This document shows positions 50,019-58,574 of a stretch of DNA of 64,000 nt, one piece after another; the stretch's first letter is position 1; every line of letters begins with the position of its first letter. The notes beneath the pieces were generated by a model. The model made no database searches. It worked only from the letters and a program-made list of their open reading frames with translations, and had not been told where the DNA came from. This stretch comes from Mannheimia varigena. Its GTDB lineage: Bacteria > Pseudomonadota > Gammaproteobacteria > Enterobacterales > Pasteurellaceae. The translations under genes and the position numbers were made by a program. The DNA lies in the NCBI RefSeq assembly GCF_013377235.1, contig NZ_CP016226.1, forward strand, positions 1,302,001 to 1,366,000, given 5' to 3'.

Positions 50019-50897
50019 ATGAAAAATTTAAAAGGTATTTTTAGTGCGTTACTCGTTTCTTTCAACGAAGACGGTTCAATCAACGAAAAAGGCTTACGCC
50101 AAATTATCCGCCACAACATCGACAAAATGAAAGTGGACGGCTTATACGTTGGCGGCTCAAGCGGTGAAAACTTTATGCTTTCAACGGAAGAGAAAAAAGA
50201 GATCTTCCGCATCGCAAAAGACGAAGCAAAAGATGAGATTGCGTTAATCGCTCAAGTGGGTAGCGTAAACTTAAAAGAAGCGGTAGAGCTTGGTAAATAT
50301 GCAACCGAATTAGGCTACGACAGCCTTTCTGCGGTTACGCCGTTCTACTACAAATTCAGCTTCCCGGAAATCAAACACTACTACGACACCATCATTGCAG
50401 AAACCGGCAATAATATGATCGTGTACTCTATTCCGTTCTTAACCGGCGTGAATATGGGCATTGAGCAATTCGGCGAACTTTACAAAAATCCGAAAGTATT
50501 AGGCGTGAAATTCACCGCTGGCGATTTCTACCTCTTAGAACGCTTGAAAAAAGCCTACCCGAACCACTTAATCTGGGCTGGTTTCGATGAAATGATGTTA
50601 CCTGCAGCCTCACTCGGCGTGGACGGTGCAATCGGCTCAACCTTCAACGTAAACGGTGTGCGTGCTCGCCAAATCTTTGAATTAGCTCAACAAGGCAAAG
50701 TGAAAGAAGCCTTAGAAATCCAACACGTTACAAATGATTTAATCGAAGGCATTTTAGCGAACGGCTTATACTTAACGATTAAAGAGTTATTAAAACTAGA
50801 AGGCGTGGACGCAGGCTACTGCCGTGAACCAATGACTGCGAAAGCGACCGAGCAACAATTAGCTCGTGCGAAAGAGTTAAAAGCGAAATTCCTATAA
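50019..50897 (+). CDS. nanA: N-acetylneuraminate lyase
   Basis: Aldolase splitting sialic acid into ManNAc and pyruvate. 292-residue DHDPS-family TIM barrel: GGSSGENFML near residue 46 binds the carboxylate, Tyr in MIVYSIPFL (about 136), Schiff-base Lys164 in LGVKFTAGD, the same position as in the H. influenzae enzyme. Last gene of the nan operon and followed by a terminator. No sialic-acid transporter (siaPQM) or NanR gene is visible nearby. Confidence 0.97.
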   Translation: MKNLKGIFSALLVSFNEDGSINEKGLRQIIRHNIDKMKVDGLYVGGSSGENFMLSTEEKKEIFRIAKDEAKDEIALIAQVGSVNLKEAVELGKYATELGYDSLSAVTPFYYKFSFPEIKHYYDTIIAETGNNMIVYSIPFLTGVNMGIEQFGELYKNPKVLGVKFTAGDFYLLERLKKAYPNHLIWAGFDEMMLPAASLGVDGAIGSTFNVNGVRARQIFELAQQGKVKEALEIQHVTNDLIEGILANGLYLTIKELLKLEGVDAGYCREPMTAKATEQQLARAKELKAKFL

Positions 50898-50927
50898 CTT
50901 ATAATAACGATACTTCCTTAGCAATTT

Positions 50928-50964
50928 ACACCTCAAGCACACTAACTGTTTGGGGTGTTTTTTT
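50928..50964 (+). terminator. Terminator of the nan operon
   Basis: ACACCTCAA (50928-50936) pairs with TTGGGGTGT (50950-50958, one G.U), followed by T7. Confidence 0.87.
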
Positions 50965-51035
50965 CAATAAATAAAGAATAATTTGCAAACAAAGTCATCT
51001 TAGTTAGAATAGCCAAACTTTTTAAGAGGAAATCA

Positions 51036-51479
51036 ATGATGACGTCTATTTGCATTATCACCGGCAGCACCTTAGGCGGTGCAGAATATGTCGCCGATCA
51101 TATTAATGAAGTATTAACCGATCAAGGTTTTGAGGTGGAACTGTTCAATCAAGCTCAACTTTCGGATATTGAAGGGAAATCGCACTTAATTGTAGTAACC
51201 TCCACCCACGGAGCAGGCGAGCTACCGGAAAATATTCAGCCACTGTTTGCCGATCTAGCGGAAAGCTCAGCTGATTTTAGCTCAATGAAATTTGGGGTCA
51301 TCGGTTTAGGCAGCTCTGATTACGACACCTTCTGCAATGCCGTTAATTTGGTGGAAGATGCCTTAAAAGCCAAAGGGGCAACTCAAGTGTGTGAATCGCT
51401 ACGCATTGATGTGGTGAACAATTTTGACCACGACAGCAGTGCCGAAGAATGGCTGCCGGCTTTTGTTGAAAACTTGTAG
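51036..51479 (+). CDS. mioC: MioC flavodoxin-like protein
   Basis: 147-residue FMN-binding protein (same length as E. coli MioC, a partner in biotin synthase electron transfer in vitro). ITGSTLGGAEYVADHI is the FMN phosphate loop; STHGAGELPENIQP and GLGSSDYDTFCNA are flavin-contact loops. GAGGAAA ribosome-binding site. Not next to gidA or an origin here. The start could also be the second ATG (51039). Confidence 0.93.
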   Translation: MMTSICIITGSTLGGAEYVADHINEVLTDQGFEVELFNQAQLSDIEGKSHLIVVTSTHGAGELPENIQPLFADLAESSADFSSMKFGVIGLGSSDYDTFCNAVNLVEDALKAKGATQVCESLRIDVVNNFDHDSSAEEWLPAFVENL

Positions 51480-51488
51480 GGAAATGCA

Positions 51489-51653
51489 ATGAATTTGCCG
51501 AAAAACAAAGCCAAATGGATTAAAATTGCGGTTATCTTGATCTATCTACTCAGCCCTGTCGATATTCTGCCTGAAGCCATTTTAGGCCCTCTTGGATTGG
51601 TTGATGATGCCGCGGCATTAATGCTGTTGATTAAGACGATTTTGGCAAAGTAG
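51489..51653 (+). CDS. Small DUF1232 membrane protein
   Basis: 54-residue protein, below usual ORF cut-offs. It contains the DUF1232/YkvA core IYLLSPVDILPEAILGPLGLVDDAAALMLL, with the SPxDxxPE and DD motifs. Probably two short hydrophobic segments (11-21 and 40-52). Starts nine bases after the mioC stop with TAGGGAAA as ribosome-binding site, so it is probably co-transcribed. Function unknown. Confidence 0.82.
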   Translation: MNLPKNKAKWIKIAVILIYLLSPVDILPEAILGPLGLVDDAAALMLLIKTILAK

Positions 51654-51672
51654 TAAAATTTTAAAAGAAAAT

Positions 51673-51703
51673 GACCGCTTGTAATTTGATTTTACAAGCG
51701 GTC
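51673..51703. terminator. Terminator made of two opposed uptake sequences
   Basis: GACCGCTTGTAA (51673-51684) and TTACAAGCGGTC (51692-51703) form a perfect 12-bp stem with 7-base loop. On the minus strand it is followed by ATTTTCTTTTAAAATTTT, so it likely ends araBA; on the plus strand a short TTTT follows. Confidence 0.88.
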
Positions 51704-51721
51704 GTTTTAAATGTTCACAAC

Positions 51722-53218
51722 TTACTTAGCAAATTTATACGCTAAATCATTCCAACGTAATTCATTTTTAAGTTGTGGTAGTTCTGTTTTTTCATTAATG
51801 TGAATAAATTCAATACCGAAATATTCTGCGAAGGTTCGGAGCATTTCAGCATCAATATCTAAACTATAAGCACTGTGATGTGCCCCGCCTGCTAAAATCC
51901 ATGCTTGCGTGCCAACATCAAAGTTTGGTTGAAGTTTCCAGAATGCGTGTCCAACAGGTAAATTTGGCATTTGATTTGGTGGGTCGATAGCATCTAAATC
52001 CGCTACAACCATTCTAAAACGCTCTCCCATATCAACCACTGTTGCATTAACAGCTTTACCTGCTTTTCCACTGAAAATTAAACGCACAGGATCTGCTTTA
52101 CCGCCAATGCCGAGTGGTCTAATCGCTAACTTCGATTTTTCTTTTGCAATTGATGGGCAAACTTCAAGCATATGAGCCCCTAGCACGACTTGATTTTTCT
52201 CATCTAAATCGTAGGTGTAATCTTCCATAAAAGAAGAACCATTTGGTAAGCCATATCCCATTACTTTAACGGCTCGCACAAGGGCTGCGGTTTTCCAGTC
52301 ACCCTCGCCACCAAAACCATAGCCTTGCTCCATTAAGCGTTGTACAGCTAAGCCGGGTAATTGTTTTATGCCGTTTAAGTTTTGGAAATTATCGGTAAAG
52401 GCTTGAAAACCTCCGTTATCTAAGAATGTTTTTAAACCAATTTCAATACGAGCTGAATATTCTAAGGATTCTCTTGCTGAACCCTTTTCTTTCAAGCTCT
52501 CTTCAACATTATACAAGCGGTCATATTCTGCTAATAATTTGCGAACATCTTCATCAGAGACAGTATCAATCGCGTCTGCTAGCTCATAAACACCGTATCC
52601 GTTCACGCTATAACCAAAGACTTTTTGAGCTTCTACTTTATCGCCTTCTGTTACTGCCACTTCTCGCATATTATCGCCAAAGCGAGCAATTTTAAGTTGT
52701 TTATGATCGTAAATTGCAACGGCTACACGCATCCAGCGATTAAATTTATCTAATACGCTTTCATCTTGCCAATGCCCTACTACAATCGTTCTTGGTAAAC
52801 GCAGGCGAGAGACAAGGAAACCAAATTCACGGTCGCCGTGAGCAGTTTGATGCAAATTCATATAATCCATATCAATTTTATCCCACGGAATATGGCGATT
52901 AAATTGAGTATGGAATTGAACTAACGGTTTAGAGAATGTTTGTAGTCCTGCAATCCACATTTTTGCAGGAGAAAAAGTATGCATCCACGCAATTGCACCG
53001 ATACAATTTTCTTGGTTGTTTGCTTCCTTACATACAGCGAATACTTCTTCAGGTGTTGTTGCAACAGGTTTTAGTTTGATCTTAACAAACGGATTTTGTT
53101 GATTAAGATAATCTACAATTTCCTTTGCATCTTTTTCCACCTGTTTTAACGCTTCAGCCCCATATAAATGTTGGCTACCAACAATAAACCAAGCCTCTAG
53201 TGATTTAATAAATTCCAT
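51722..53218 (-). CDS. araA: L-arabinose isomerase
   Basis: Mn-dependent isomerase of L-arabinose to L-ribulose. 498 residues (E. coli 500). WFIVGSQHLYG near residue 12, EQGYGFGGEGDWKTAALVR with catalytic Glu near residue 306, and HMLEVCPSIA (catalytic Glu, His near residue 350), plus HHSAYS near the C-terminus. AGGAG ribosome-binding site; ten bases after araB. Confidence 0.97.
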   Translation of the reverse strand: MEFIKSLEAWFIVGSQHLYGAEALKQVEKDAKEIVDYLNQQNPFVKIKLKPVATTPEEVFAVCKEANNQENCIGAIAWMHTFSPAKMWIAGLQTFSKPLVQFHTQFNRHIPWDKIDMDYMNLHQTAHGDREFGFLVSRLRLPRTIVVGHWQDESVLDKFNRWMRVAVAIYDHKQLKIARFGDNMREVAVTEGDKVEAQKVFGYSVNGYGVYELADAIDTVSDEDVRKLLAEYDRLYNVEESLKEKGSARESLEYSARIEIGLKTFLDNGGFQAFTDNFQNLNGIKQLPGLAVQRLMEQGYGFGGEGDWKTAALVRAVKVMGYGLPNGSSFMEDYTYDLDEKNQVVLGAHMLEVCPSIAKEKSKLAIRPLGIGGKADPVRLIFSGKAGKAVNATVVDMGERFRMVVADLDAIDPPNQMPNLPVGHAFWKLQPNFDVGTQAWILAGGAHHSAYSLDIDAEMLRTFAEYFGIEFIHINEKTELPQLKNELRWNDLAYKFAK

Positions 53219-53228
53219 CAGAAAACTC

Positions 53229-54827
53229 CTATTCTTTAAATGCTAAAACGGCTTCTTTCACTACTCCTAGTCCTTTTTTATAACGTTGCATAAAAGTATC
53301 AAAACCTGCTGATATTTCAGCATCAGGCTCTGCAACAGAAACAGACGTAGTATTAAAAATTTGATGATTGAGATAATCGTCTAACGAAATCCCTTTTTGA
53401 TGTTCATTGAGATAATTAGCTAATAACGCAATTCCCCAAGCACCGCCTTCGCTTGCAGTTTGCATTGTGGCAATAGGTACATTTAGGGCAGAAGCTAAGA
53501 ATTTTTGAGCGACATTTTGAGTTTTAAAAATACCGCCGTGCCCTAGAATTTGGCTAATTTCTACTTTTTCTTGCTGCATTAAAATATCCATTCCGATTTT
53601 CATTGCTGCAAAAGCGGTATAGAGATGAACTCGCATAAAATTCGCTAAATTGAAATTTGCATTGGCTGGGTGCATAAAGGTAGGACAACCTTCTGATAAT
53701 CCCACAATATGTTCGCCCGAATAAAAACCATAAGAGAGCAAATTACCGCAATCGGCATCGCCCTCTAAGGCTTTTGAAAAGAGCGTTTGATATAAGGTAT
53801 CGGTATCACAAGATAAATTGAGAGCAGACAAGGTTTCTTTAAATAATCCAACCCACGCATTAATATCTGAAGAACAATTATTGGAATGTGCCATTGCAAC
53901 CAACTTACCTGTTGGTGTTGTTACCATATCCAACTCTTCATACACTTTTGAGAGTTCTTTTTGTAGTACGATCATCGCAAAAGCAGAAGTTCCAGCGGAA
54001 ATATTCCCTGTTTTCTCTGAAATACTATTCGTTGCCACCATTCCTGTACCAGCATCGCCTTCTGGTGGACAAAGTATAGAACCCGCTTTTAATGAACCTG
54101 TTGGATCAAGTAATAAAGCTCCTTGCTCAGTTAAAACACCTGCTTTTTCTCCTGCTACTAAAACTTTCGGCAAGATATCTAATAAAGACCAACCAAATTG
54201 TTTATCTTTGACCAGATCATCAAATTGAGAAAGCATTTGAGTATTGTAGTTTTGCGTAGCTAAATCTATCGGGAACATACCTGAAGCATCACCAATACCT
54301 AATACTTTTTCGCCTGTTAATTGCCAATGCACATAACCTGCTAAAGTAGTGATGAAATCAACTTCGGGCAAATGAGATTCATTGTTCAGAATGGCTTGAT
54401 AGAGATGAGCGATACTCCAACGTTGTGGAATGTTATAGTTAAAGAGTTGAGTTAATTGATGTGAGGCTTCACCGGTAAAGTTATTTCGCCAAGTACGGAA
54501 TGGCACAAGCAATTCATTTTGTTGATTAAAGGCTAAATAACCGTGCATCATTGCACTAATACCAATATTGGCTATTTTTTGTAATGGTTGTCCATATTGT
54601 TTATATACATCATCTGCTAATTCCTTAAATGCGGCTTGAACACCTGTCCAAACATCCTCTAAAGGATAAGTCCAAACACCATCGACAAAATGATTTTCCC
54701 AGTTAAATCCACCAACAGAAAGAATATTTCCTTTAGTATCAATTAACACGGCTTTGATACGGGTTGAACCAAATTCAATCCCAAGTGAAATATTGCCGTC
54801 AATAATGGCTTGTTGTGCTTCTGACAT
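53229..54827 (-). CDS. araB: FGGY-family ribulokinase (non-E. coli type)
   Basis: 532-residue sugar kinase, starting ISLGIEFGSTRIKAVLID (phosphate loop), with MHGYLAF and the adenosine-binding block ILGHGGIFKTQNVAQKFLASALNVP near residue 430. It is encoded directly upstream of araA and behind an AraC/CRP-type promoter, so it is taken to phosphorylate L-ribulose. It is clearly not a close match to E. coli AraB (566 aa, LDFGSDSVRA start) and instead has the look of the shorter kinase paired with AraA in Bacteroidetes and Firmicutes. Reaction inferred from context. A GGGGA ribosome-binding site. Confidence 0.82.
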   Translation of the reverse strand: MSEAQQAIIDGNISLGIEFGSTRIKAVLIDTKGNILSVGGFNWENHFVDGVWTYPLEDVWTGVQAAFKELADDVYKQYGQPLQKIANIGISAMMHGYLAFNQQNELLVPFRTWRNNFTGEASHQLTQLFNYNIPQRWSIAHLYQAILNNESHLPEVDFITTLAGYVHWQLTGEKVLGIGDASGMFPIDLATQNYNTQMLSQFDDLVKDKQFGWSLLDILPKVLVAGEKAGVLTEQGALLLDPTGSLKAGSILCPPEGDAGTGMVATNSISEKTGNISAGTSAFAMIVLQKELSKVYEELDMVTTPTGKLVAMAHSNNCSSDINAWVGLFKETLSALNLSCDTDTLYQTLFSKALEGDADCGNLLSYGFYSGEHIVGLSEGCPTFMHPANANFNLANFMRVHLYTAFAAMKIGMDILMQQEKVEISQILGHGGIFKTQNVAQKFLASALNVPIATMQTASEGGAWGIALLANYLNEHQKGISLDDYLNHQIFNTTSVSVAEPDAEISAGFDTFMQRYKKGLGVVKEAVLAFKE

Positions 54828-54889
54828 AAAAAAATCCCCTAAACCATATTTAAGTGAGTGTTAGACTAGCACTCAAAAATAAATAAAGT

Positions 54890-54927
54890 TAGGGGATAAA
54901 TAGCTATTTATATGGATAAAACAGCTA
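54890..54927 (-). promoter_or_regulatory. AraC half-sites I1 and I2 upstream of araB
   Basis: On the minus strand TAGCTGTTTTATCCATA (54911-54927) is followed after 4 bases by TAGCTATTTATCCCCTA (54890-54906). Both length and 4-base spacing equal E. coli araI1-araI2; the first is nearly identical to I1. Confidence 0.9.
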
Positions 54928-54939
54928 CATTATTTTAAA

Positions 54940-54955
54940 TGAGATTGAGATCACA
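54940..54955 (-). promoter_or_regulatory. CRP site of araBA
   Basis: TGAGATTGAGATCACA: one perfect half, one four of five. It lies about 28 bases upstream of the I1 centre, as in the E. coli araBAD regulatory region. Confidence 0.82.
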
Positions 54956-54965
54956 ATTTATAAAT

Positions 54966-55024
54966 AACAAGCGGTCATTTTCCTAAAAAAATTTGCAAAT
55001 TTTTCAGGGAAAATAACCGCTTGT
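54966..55024. terminator. Opposed uptake sequences after rhaM
   Basis: AACAAGCGGTCATTTTCC and an opposed GGGAAAATAACCGCTTGT form a long imperfect stem 17 bases after the rhaM stop; likely end of the rha operon. Confidence 0.8.
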
Positions 55025-55040
55025 AATAAAGGGATCTTAG

Positions 55041-55355
55041 CTAGTCTAAATAAAACACCTGTTCCAATTCTTGTGAAATCGGGCTGTTATCTGGGTTAGA
55101 CGGCATAATATCTTTCATAAACGCCCACCATTTTTGACAAGCCTCCGTTTTGGCAATCGCATTCCAGCGAGCTTCATCTTCAATTTCAACATAGCCGAAA
55201 AGCAGATTACGTTCTTTATCAAGAAAAATGGAGTAGTGATGACTTCCGTGATTTTTGAGTTCCGTAACTAATTCAGGGAAAATTTCATCGTGGCGTTTTT
55301 TATATTCAGCGTGTGCATCGGGATTAACCTGCATAACAAAAGCTTTTCTAATCAT
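55041..55355 (-). CDS. rhaM: L-rhamnose mutarotase
   Basis: 104 residues (E. coli 104). Interconverts rhamnose anomers to feed RhaA. Family blocks MIRKAFVMQVNPDAHAEYKKRHDEIFPEL (catalytic His) and FGYVEIEDEARW, QKWWAFMKDIM. Last gene of the rha operon, 15 bases after rhaT; GAGGA ribosome-binding site. Confidence 0.97.
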   Translation of the reverse strand: MIRKAFVMQVNPDAHAEYKKRHDEIFPELVTELKNHGSHHYSIFLDKERNLLFGYVEIEDEARWNAIAKTEACQKWWAFMKDIMPSNPDNSPISQELEQVFYLD

Positions 55356-55370
55356 AATGTAATCCTCTTA

Positions 55371-56405
55371 TTAATTTGCCATACCTAAGCCAACAATATT
55401 GGCGGCAAGTACGATAACTAAACAACCGATACATAATACTCGGGTTGGTTTTACCCCAGTTCCTTTCCACTCTTTTAACACTAAGCCGACAATTCCACCA
55501 CATAAAACATAGAAGCTCATATGTAACATCCAACTGATAAATCCATATTCATTAGGAATATTAGCGTGCCCCCAAGCGTAGAAGAAGAATTGGAGATACC
55601 ACATAATTCCACCAAGGGCAGCAAAGAAAATATTACTGATGAGTAAGCCTTTTACTACGCCCATATCTGATTTGAACGAAAGTTCCGGGCGAATCATTAA
55701 GCGAATAATGCAGTAACCTAAGTTAATAATTGCACCACCGCCCATAATCACAACATAACTTGGTAGGGCTACATAAAGTGGATCAACGCCTAAATTGCTT
55801 GCAGCTTCGTGCATCGGTGTTGCCGCACTCATTGCAAAAGACATACCTGCTGAGAAAATACCGCACATTACCGCAAGGGCTAACCCTTTTTTGAGGTTAA
55901 ATTCTTCAGCAGTAATACCGATGGCTTTTTCTTTCAATAATCCTGCGTAGGAGACAATTGCTACCCCTACCACCGCAACGGCTACGCCAAGCAGGGTCAT
56001 TTGTCCGCCTGAGCTTGACAGTAACTCACCAAATCGACCTTGCAAAATCGGAGTCATTAATGTACCTACGATTAAGGTAATCCCAATAGCAATCCCGATA
56101 CCCATAGACATACCAAGATAACGCATTGTTAAACCATAACCGATATTCCCAATTCCCCACATTGCACCGAAGAGAAATACAGGAAGTAAAACACTACTAC
56201 TGAAAGAGGAATAGTACGCCCCGAAATCAGGCAATAACCAATAACTTATCGACCAAGGCAGTAAAATCCAAGAGAATAAACCTGCAACCGCCCACATTGT
56301 TTCCCAAGACCAGTTGGTGACTTTTTTCATTGGTGCATAGAAGCAGGCGGCAGATGCAGCACCGACAAAGTGCCAGAAAATACCTAATAAAATTGAGCTA
56401 CCCAT
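55371..56405 (-). CDS. rhaT: L-rhamnose:proton symporter
   Basis: 344-residue (E. coli 344) inner-membrane transporter of the RhaT family with ten predicted helices. Family blocks: WSWETMWAVAGLFSWILLPW near residue 32, GAMWGIGNIGYGLTMRYLGMSMGIGIAIGI near residue 85 and QFFFYAWGHANIP near residue 272. Encoded between rhaD and rhaM; AAGGAA ribosome-binding site. Confidence 0.97.
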   Translation of the reverse strand: MGSSILLGIFWHFVGAASAACFYAPMKKVTNWSWETMWAVAGLFSWILLPWSISYWLLPDFGAYYSSFSSSVLLPVFLFGAMWGIGNIGYGLTMRYLGMSMGIGIAIGITLIVGTLMTPILQGRFGELLSSSGGQMTLLGVAVAVVGVAIVSYAGLLKEKAIGITAEEFNLKKGLALAVMCGIFSAGMSFAMSAATPMHEAASNLGVDPLYVALPSYVVIMGGGAIINLGYCIIRLMIRPELSFKSDMGVVKGLLISNIFFAALGGIMWYLQFFFYAWGHANIPNEYGFISWMLHMSFYVLCGGIVGLVLKEWKGTGVKPTRVLCIGCLVIVLAANIVGLGMAN

Positions 56406-56472
56406 AAGAATGTTCCTTCTGTTAAGTAATTGGTCAGCTCATCAATATCAAGCTGACCAAACTTGATATTGA

Positions 56473-57294
56473 TTATTCCAAAATGCCTGCAATAGGTGTT
56501 ACACCAAAGCGTTCTGCAAGTAATTTAAAGTTTTCGGTAGTAATCGTCTGTTTTTTACCTCCCATTGAACGTACTTTTACTGCGACTTCTGCTGATTTTT
56601 CCGCAACATCGATCAACCCAAAGGTTTCATCAAGTGATGGGCCTGATCCAAACACGCCGTGGAAAGCCCACAATACTAATGAATGCTTTTGCATCTCTTT
56701 TGATGTTGCATAGCCAATTTCATCTTTGCCTGGCACCATCCAAGGCAGCACCCCAACACCGTCAGGGAATACCACCAAGCATTCGGTACTCATTTCCCAA
56801 AGCTCTTTGGTAATGGTTTTATAATCGAGATCCATTACATAGGTTAAAGCGAGTAAATTGGTTGCGTGGCAATGCATTATGACTCTGTCTTTACTACCCG
56901 TTACCTTCATCCGAACAATATGGGATTGCAGATGTGAAGCCAGTTCGGAAGTTGGAACACCACCATTTACCAACCCCCACATCAAATAGTAACCTTTCCC
57001 CTCTTCGTCAATACGAATCACAGCTAGTGTGTCAGCAGGGTCTAAAATGACATTACGGAAAAATTTGCCCGAGCCGGTCACAATAAAATATTGTTTAGCA
57101 AGAGCCGTAACATCTTGCGTTAGCGTAATGTGTTGTGGATTTTGGTAAAAATCACTTTTGTAAGAGGCAATATCATCATCAAGTAAACGTAGGCTGACAT
57201 TTCCACCGTTGCGTTCATCCCAACCTTTAAGCCACATATCATAGGTTGCTTTTACCATCCCTTGCACGAACCAAGAATTCATAATTTGTTGCAT
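56473..57294 (-). CDS. rhaD: Rhamnulose-1-phosphate aldolase
   Basis: Class II zinc aldolase producing dihydroxyacetone phosphate and L-lactaldehyde. 273 residues (E. coli 274). WLKGWDERNGGNVSLRL near residue 29, GSGKFFRNV phosphate binding, HCHATNLLAL with Zn His near residue 141 and LWAFHGVFGSG with a third His near residue 212. Start at 57294 has GGGGGAAA; the ATG at 57312 overlaps the rhaA end and adds residues not in the family. Confidence 0.96.
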   Translation of the reverse strand: MQQIMNSWFVQGMVKATYDMWLKGWDERNGGNVSLRLLDDDIASYKSDFYQNPQHITLTQDVTALAKQYFIVTGSGKFFRNVILDPADTLAVIRIDEEGKGYYLMWGLVNGGVPTSELASHLQSHIVRMKVTGSKDRVIMHCHATNLLALTYVMDLDYKTITKELWEMSTECLVVFPDGVGVLPWMVPGKDEIGYATSKEMQKHSLVLWAFHGVFGSGPSLDETFGLIDVAEKSAEVAVKVRSMGGKKQTITTENFKLLAERFGVTPIAGILE

Positions 57295-57304
57295 AATTTC
57301 CCCC

Positions 57305-58561
57305 TTACCCACGCAGATTTAACACTTTACGTTCATAATCACGCACATCTTCTAGCCACTGGCTTCCTGCCGGTACGCCATTACGCTCACAATACATTGC
57401 CCAGACCGCTTGCCAAGGCAGGGATTTTTGTTCTTCGAGCAAGGCTAAACGAGCGGTAAAATCACGGCGATTTTCAAGCTCTTTAAGTTGTGCTGTTGGC
57501 TCGAGTAAGGCTTTAAGCAAGGCTTTTTGCATATTACGGGTACCGATCACCCAAGCTGCAATACGATTAATGGAAGCATCAAAGAAGTCTAAGCCGATAT
57601 GCACACGCTCAAAGAGTTTTTGGCGAACGATTTCATTGGCGATGGCTTGTGTTTCATCATCAAGTAAAACAACGTGGTCGCTATCCCAACGTACAGGGCG
57701 GCTAACGTGTAGTAATAAATGCTGGATAAACGGCATTACGGCAGAAATTTTATCGGCAATAGATTCTGTCGGGTGGAAATGCCCTGCATCAAAGCACAAA
57801 GCAGTTTTTCTGGTAGCAGCATAGGCAACATAAAATTCATTTGAACCGGCGGTGTAAGACTCCACGCCGATACCAAATAATTTGCTTTCAACCGCATCTA
57901 AATGATATTTCGGCTCAATTTTTTCGCTAATAATCTCATCTAGCGACTCAACCAAACGTTGGCGAGGGGCAAATTTATCGACAACTAAATCTTTGCTTCC
58001 ATCAGGCAACCAAATATTCATTACTGAAGCCGTGCCGAGTTCTTTACCAAAATATTCTGAAATTTTGCGGCACGCTTTACCGTGCTCAATCCAAAAATCA
58101 CGAATCTCTTTATTTTGGTGCGTTAAAGTCGCTTCGGCACTTAATGGATGAGAAAAGTAGGTCGGATTAAAATCTAACCCCAATTTATTGGTTTTCGCCC
58201 ACTCCACCCAATGTGAAAAATGTTGTGGTTTGATTTCATTACGCTCGACCTTTCCGTCTGCTTCTAAATAAGAAGCGTGAAGATTCAAACGTTTCGCTCC
58301 GGGAATGAGTGAGAAAGCAACTTCAAGATCGGAACGTAATTCTTGCGGTGAACGAGCCTTACCCGGGTAGTTGCCGGTTGCTTGAATACCGCCTGTTAAT
58401 CCGCCCTCTTGATGCTCAAACCCTGACACATCATCACCTTGCCAACAATGCATTGAGATAGGTAATGTGGATAATAATGACATTGCTTTTTCAGTATCTA
58501 CGCCAAGATCCGCAAATTGCTGTTTGGCGAGTTCGTATGCTTGATTTACTGTACTCATCAT
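57305..58561 (-). CDS. rhaA: L-rhamnose isomerase
   Basis: Mn-dependent isomerase of L-rhamnose to L-rhamnulose. 418 residues (E. coli 419). SMHCWQGDDVSGFE near residue 47, GLDFNPTYFSHPLS, ESKLFGIGVESYTAGSNEF (catalytic Glu) near residue 222, DAGHFHPTE near residue 255, and RPVRWDSDHVVLLDDE (Asp/His) near residue 286. Two adjacent ATGs (58561, 58558) both fit AGGAA; the upstream extension overlaps rhaB. Confidence 0.97.
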   Translation of the reverse strand: MMSTVNQAYELAKQQFADLGVDTEKAMSLLSTLPISMHCWQGDDVSGFEHQEGGLTGGIQATGNYPGKARSPQELRSDLEVAFSLIPGAKRLNLHASYLEADGKVERNEIKPQHFSHWVEWAKTNKLGLDFNPTYFSHPLSAEATLTHQNKEIRDFWIEHGKACRKISEYFGKELGTASVMNIWLPDGSKDLVVDKFAPRQRLVESLDEIISEKIEPKYHLDAVESKLFGIGVESYTAGSNEFYVAYAATRKTALCFDAGHFHPTESIADKISAVMPFIQHLLLHVSRPVRWDSDHVVLLDDETQAIANEIVRQKLFERVHIGLDFFDASINRIAAWVIGTRNMQKALLKALLEPTAQLKELENRRDFTARLALLEEQKSLPWQAVWAMYCERNGVPAGSQWLEDVRDYERKVLNLRG

Positions 58562-58574
58562 TAAGTTCCTTCTG

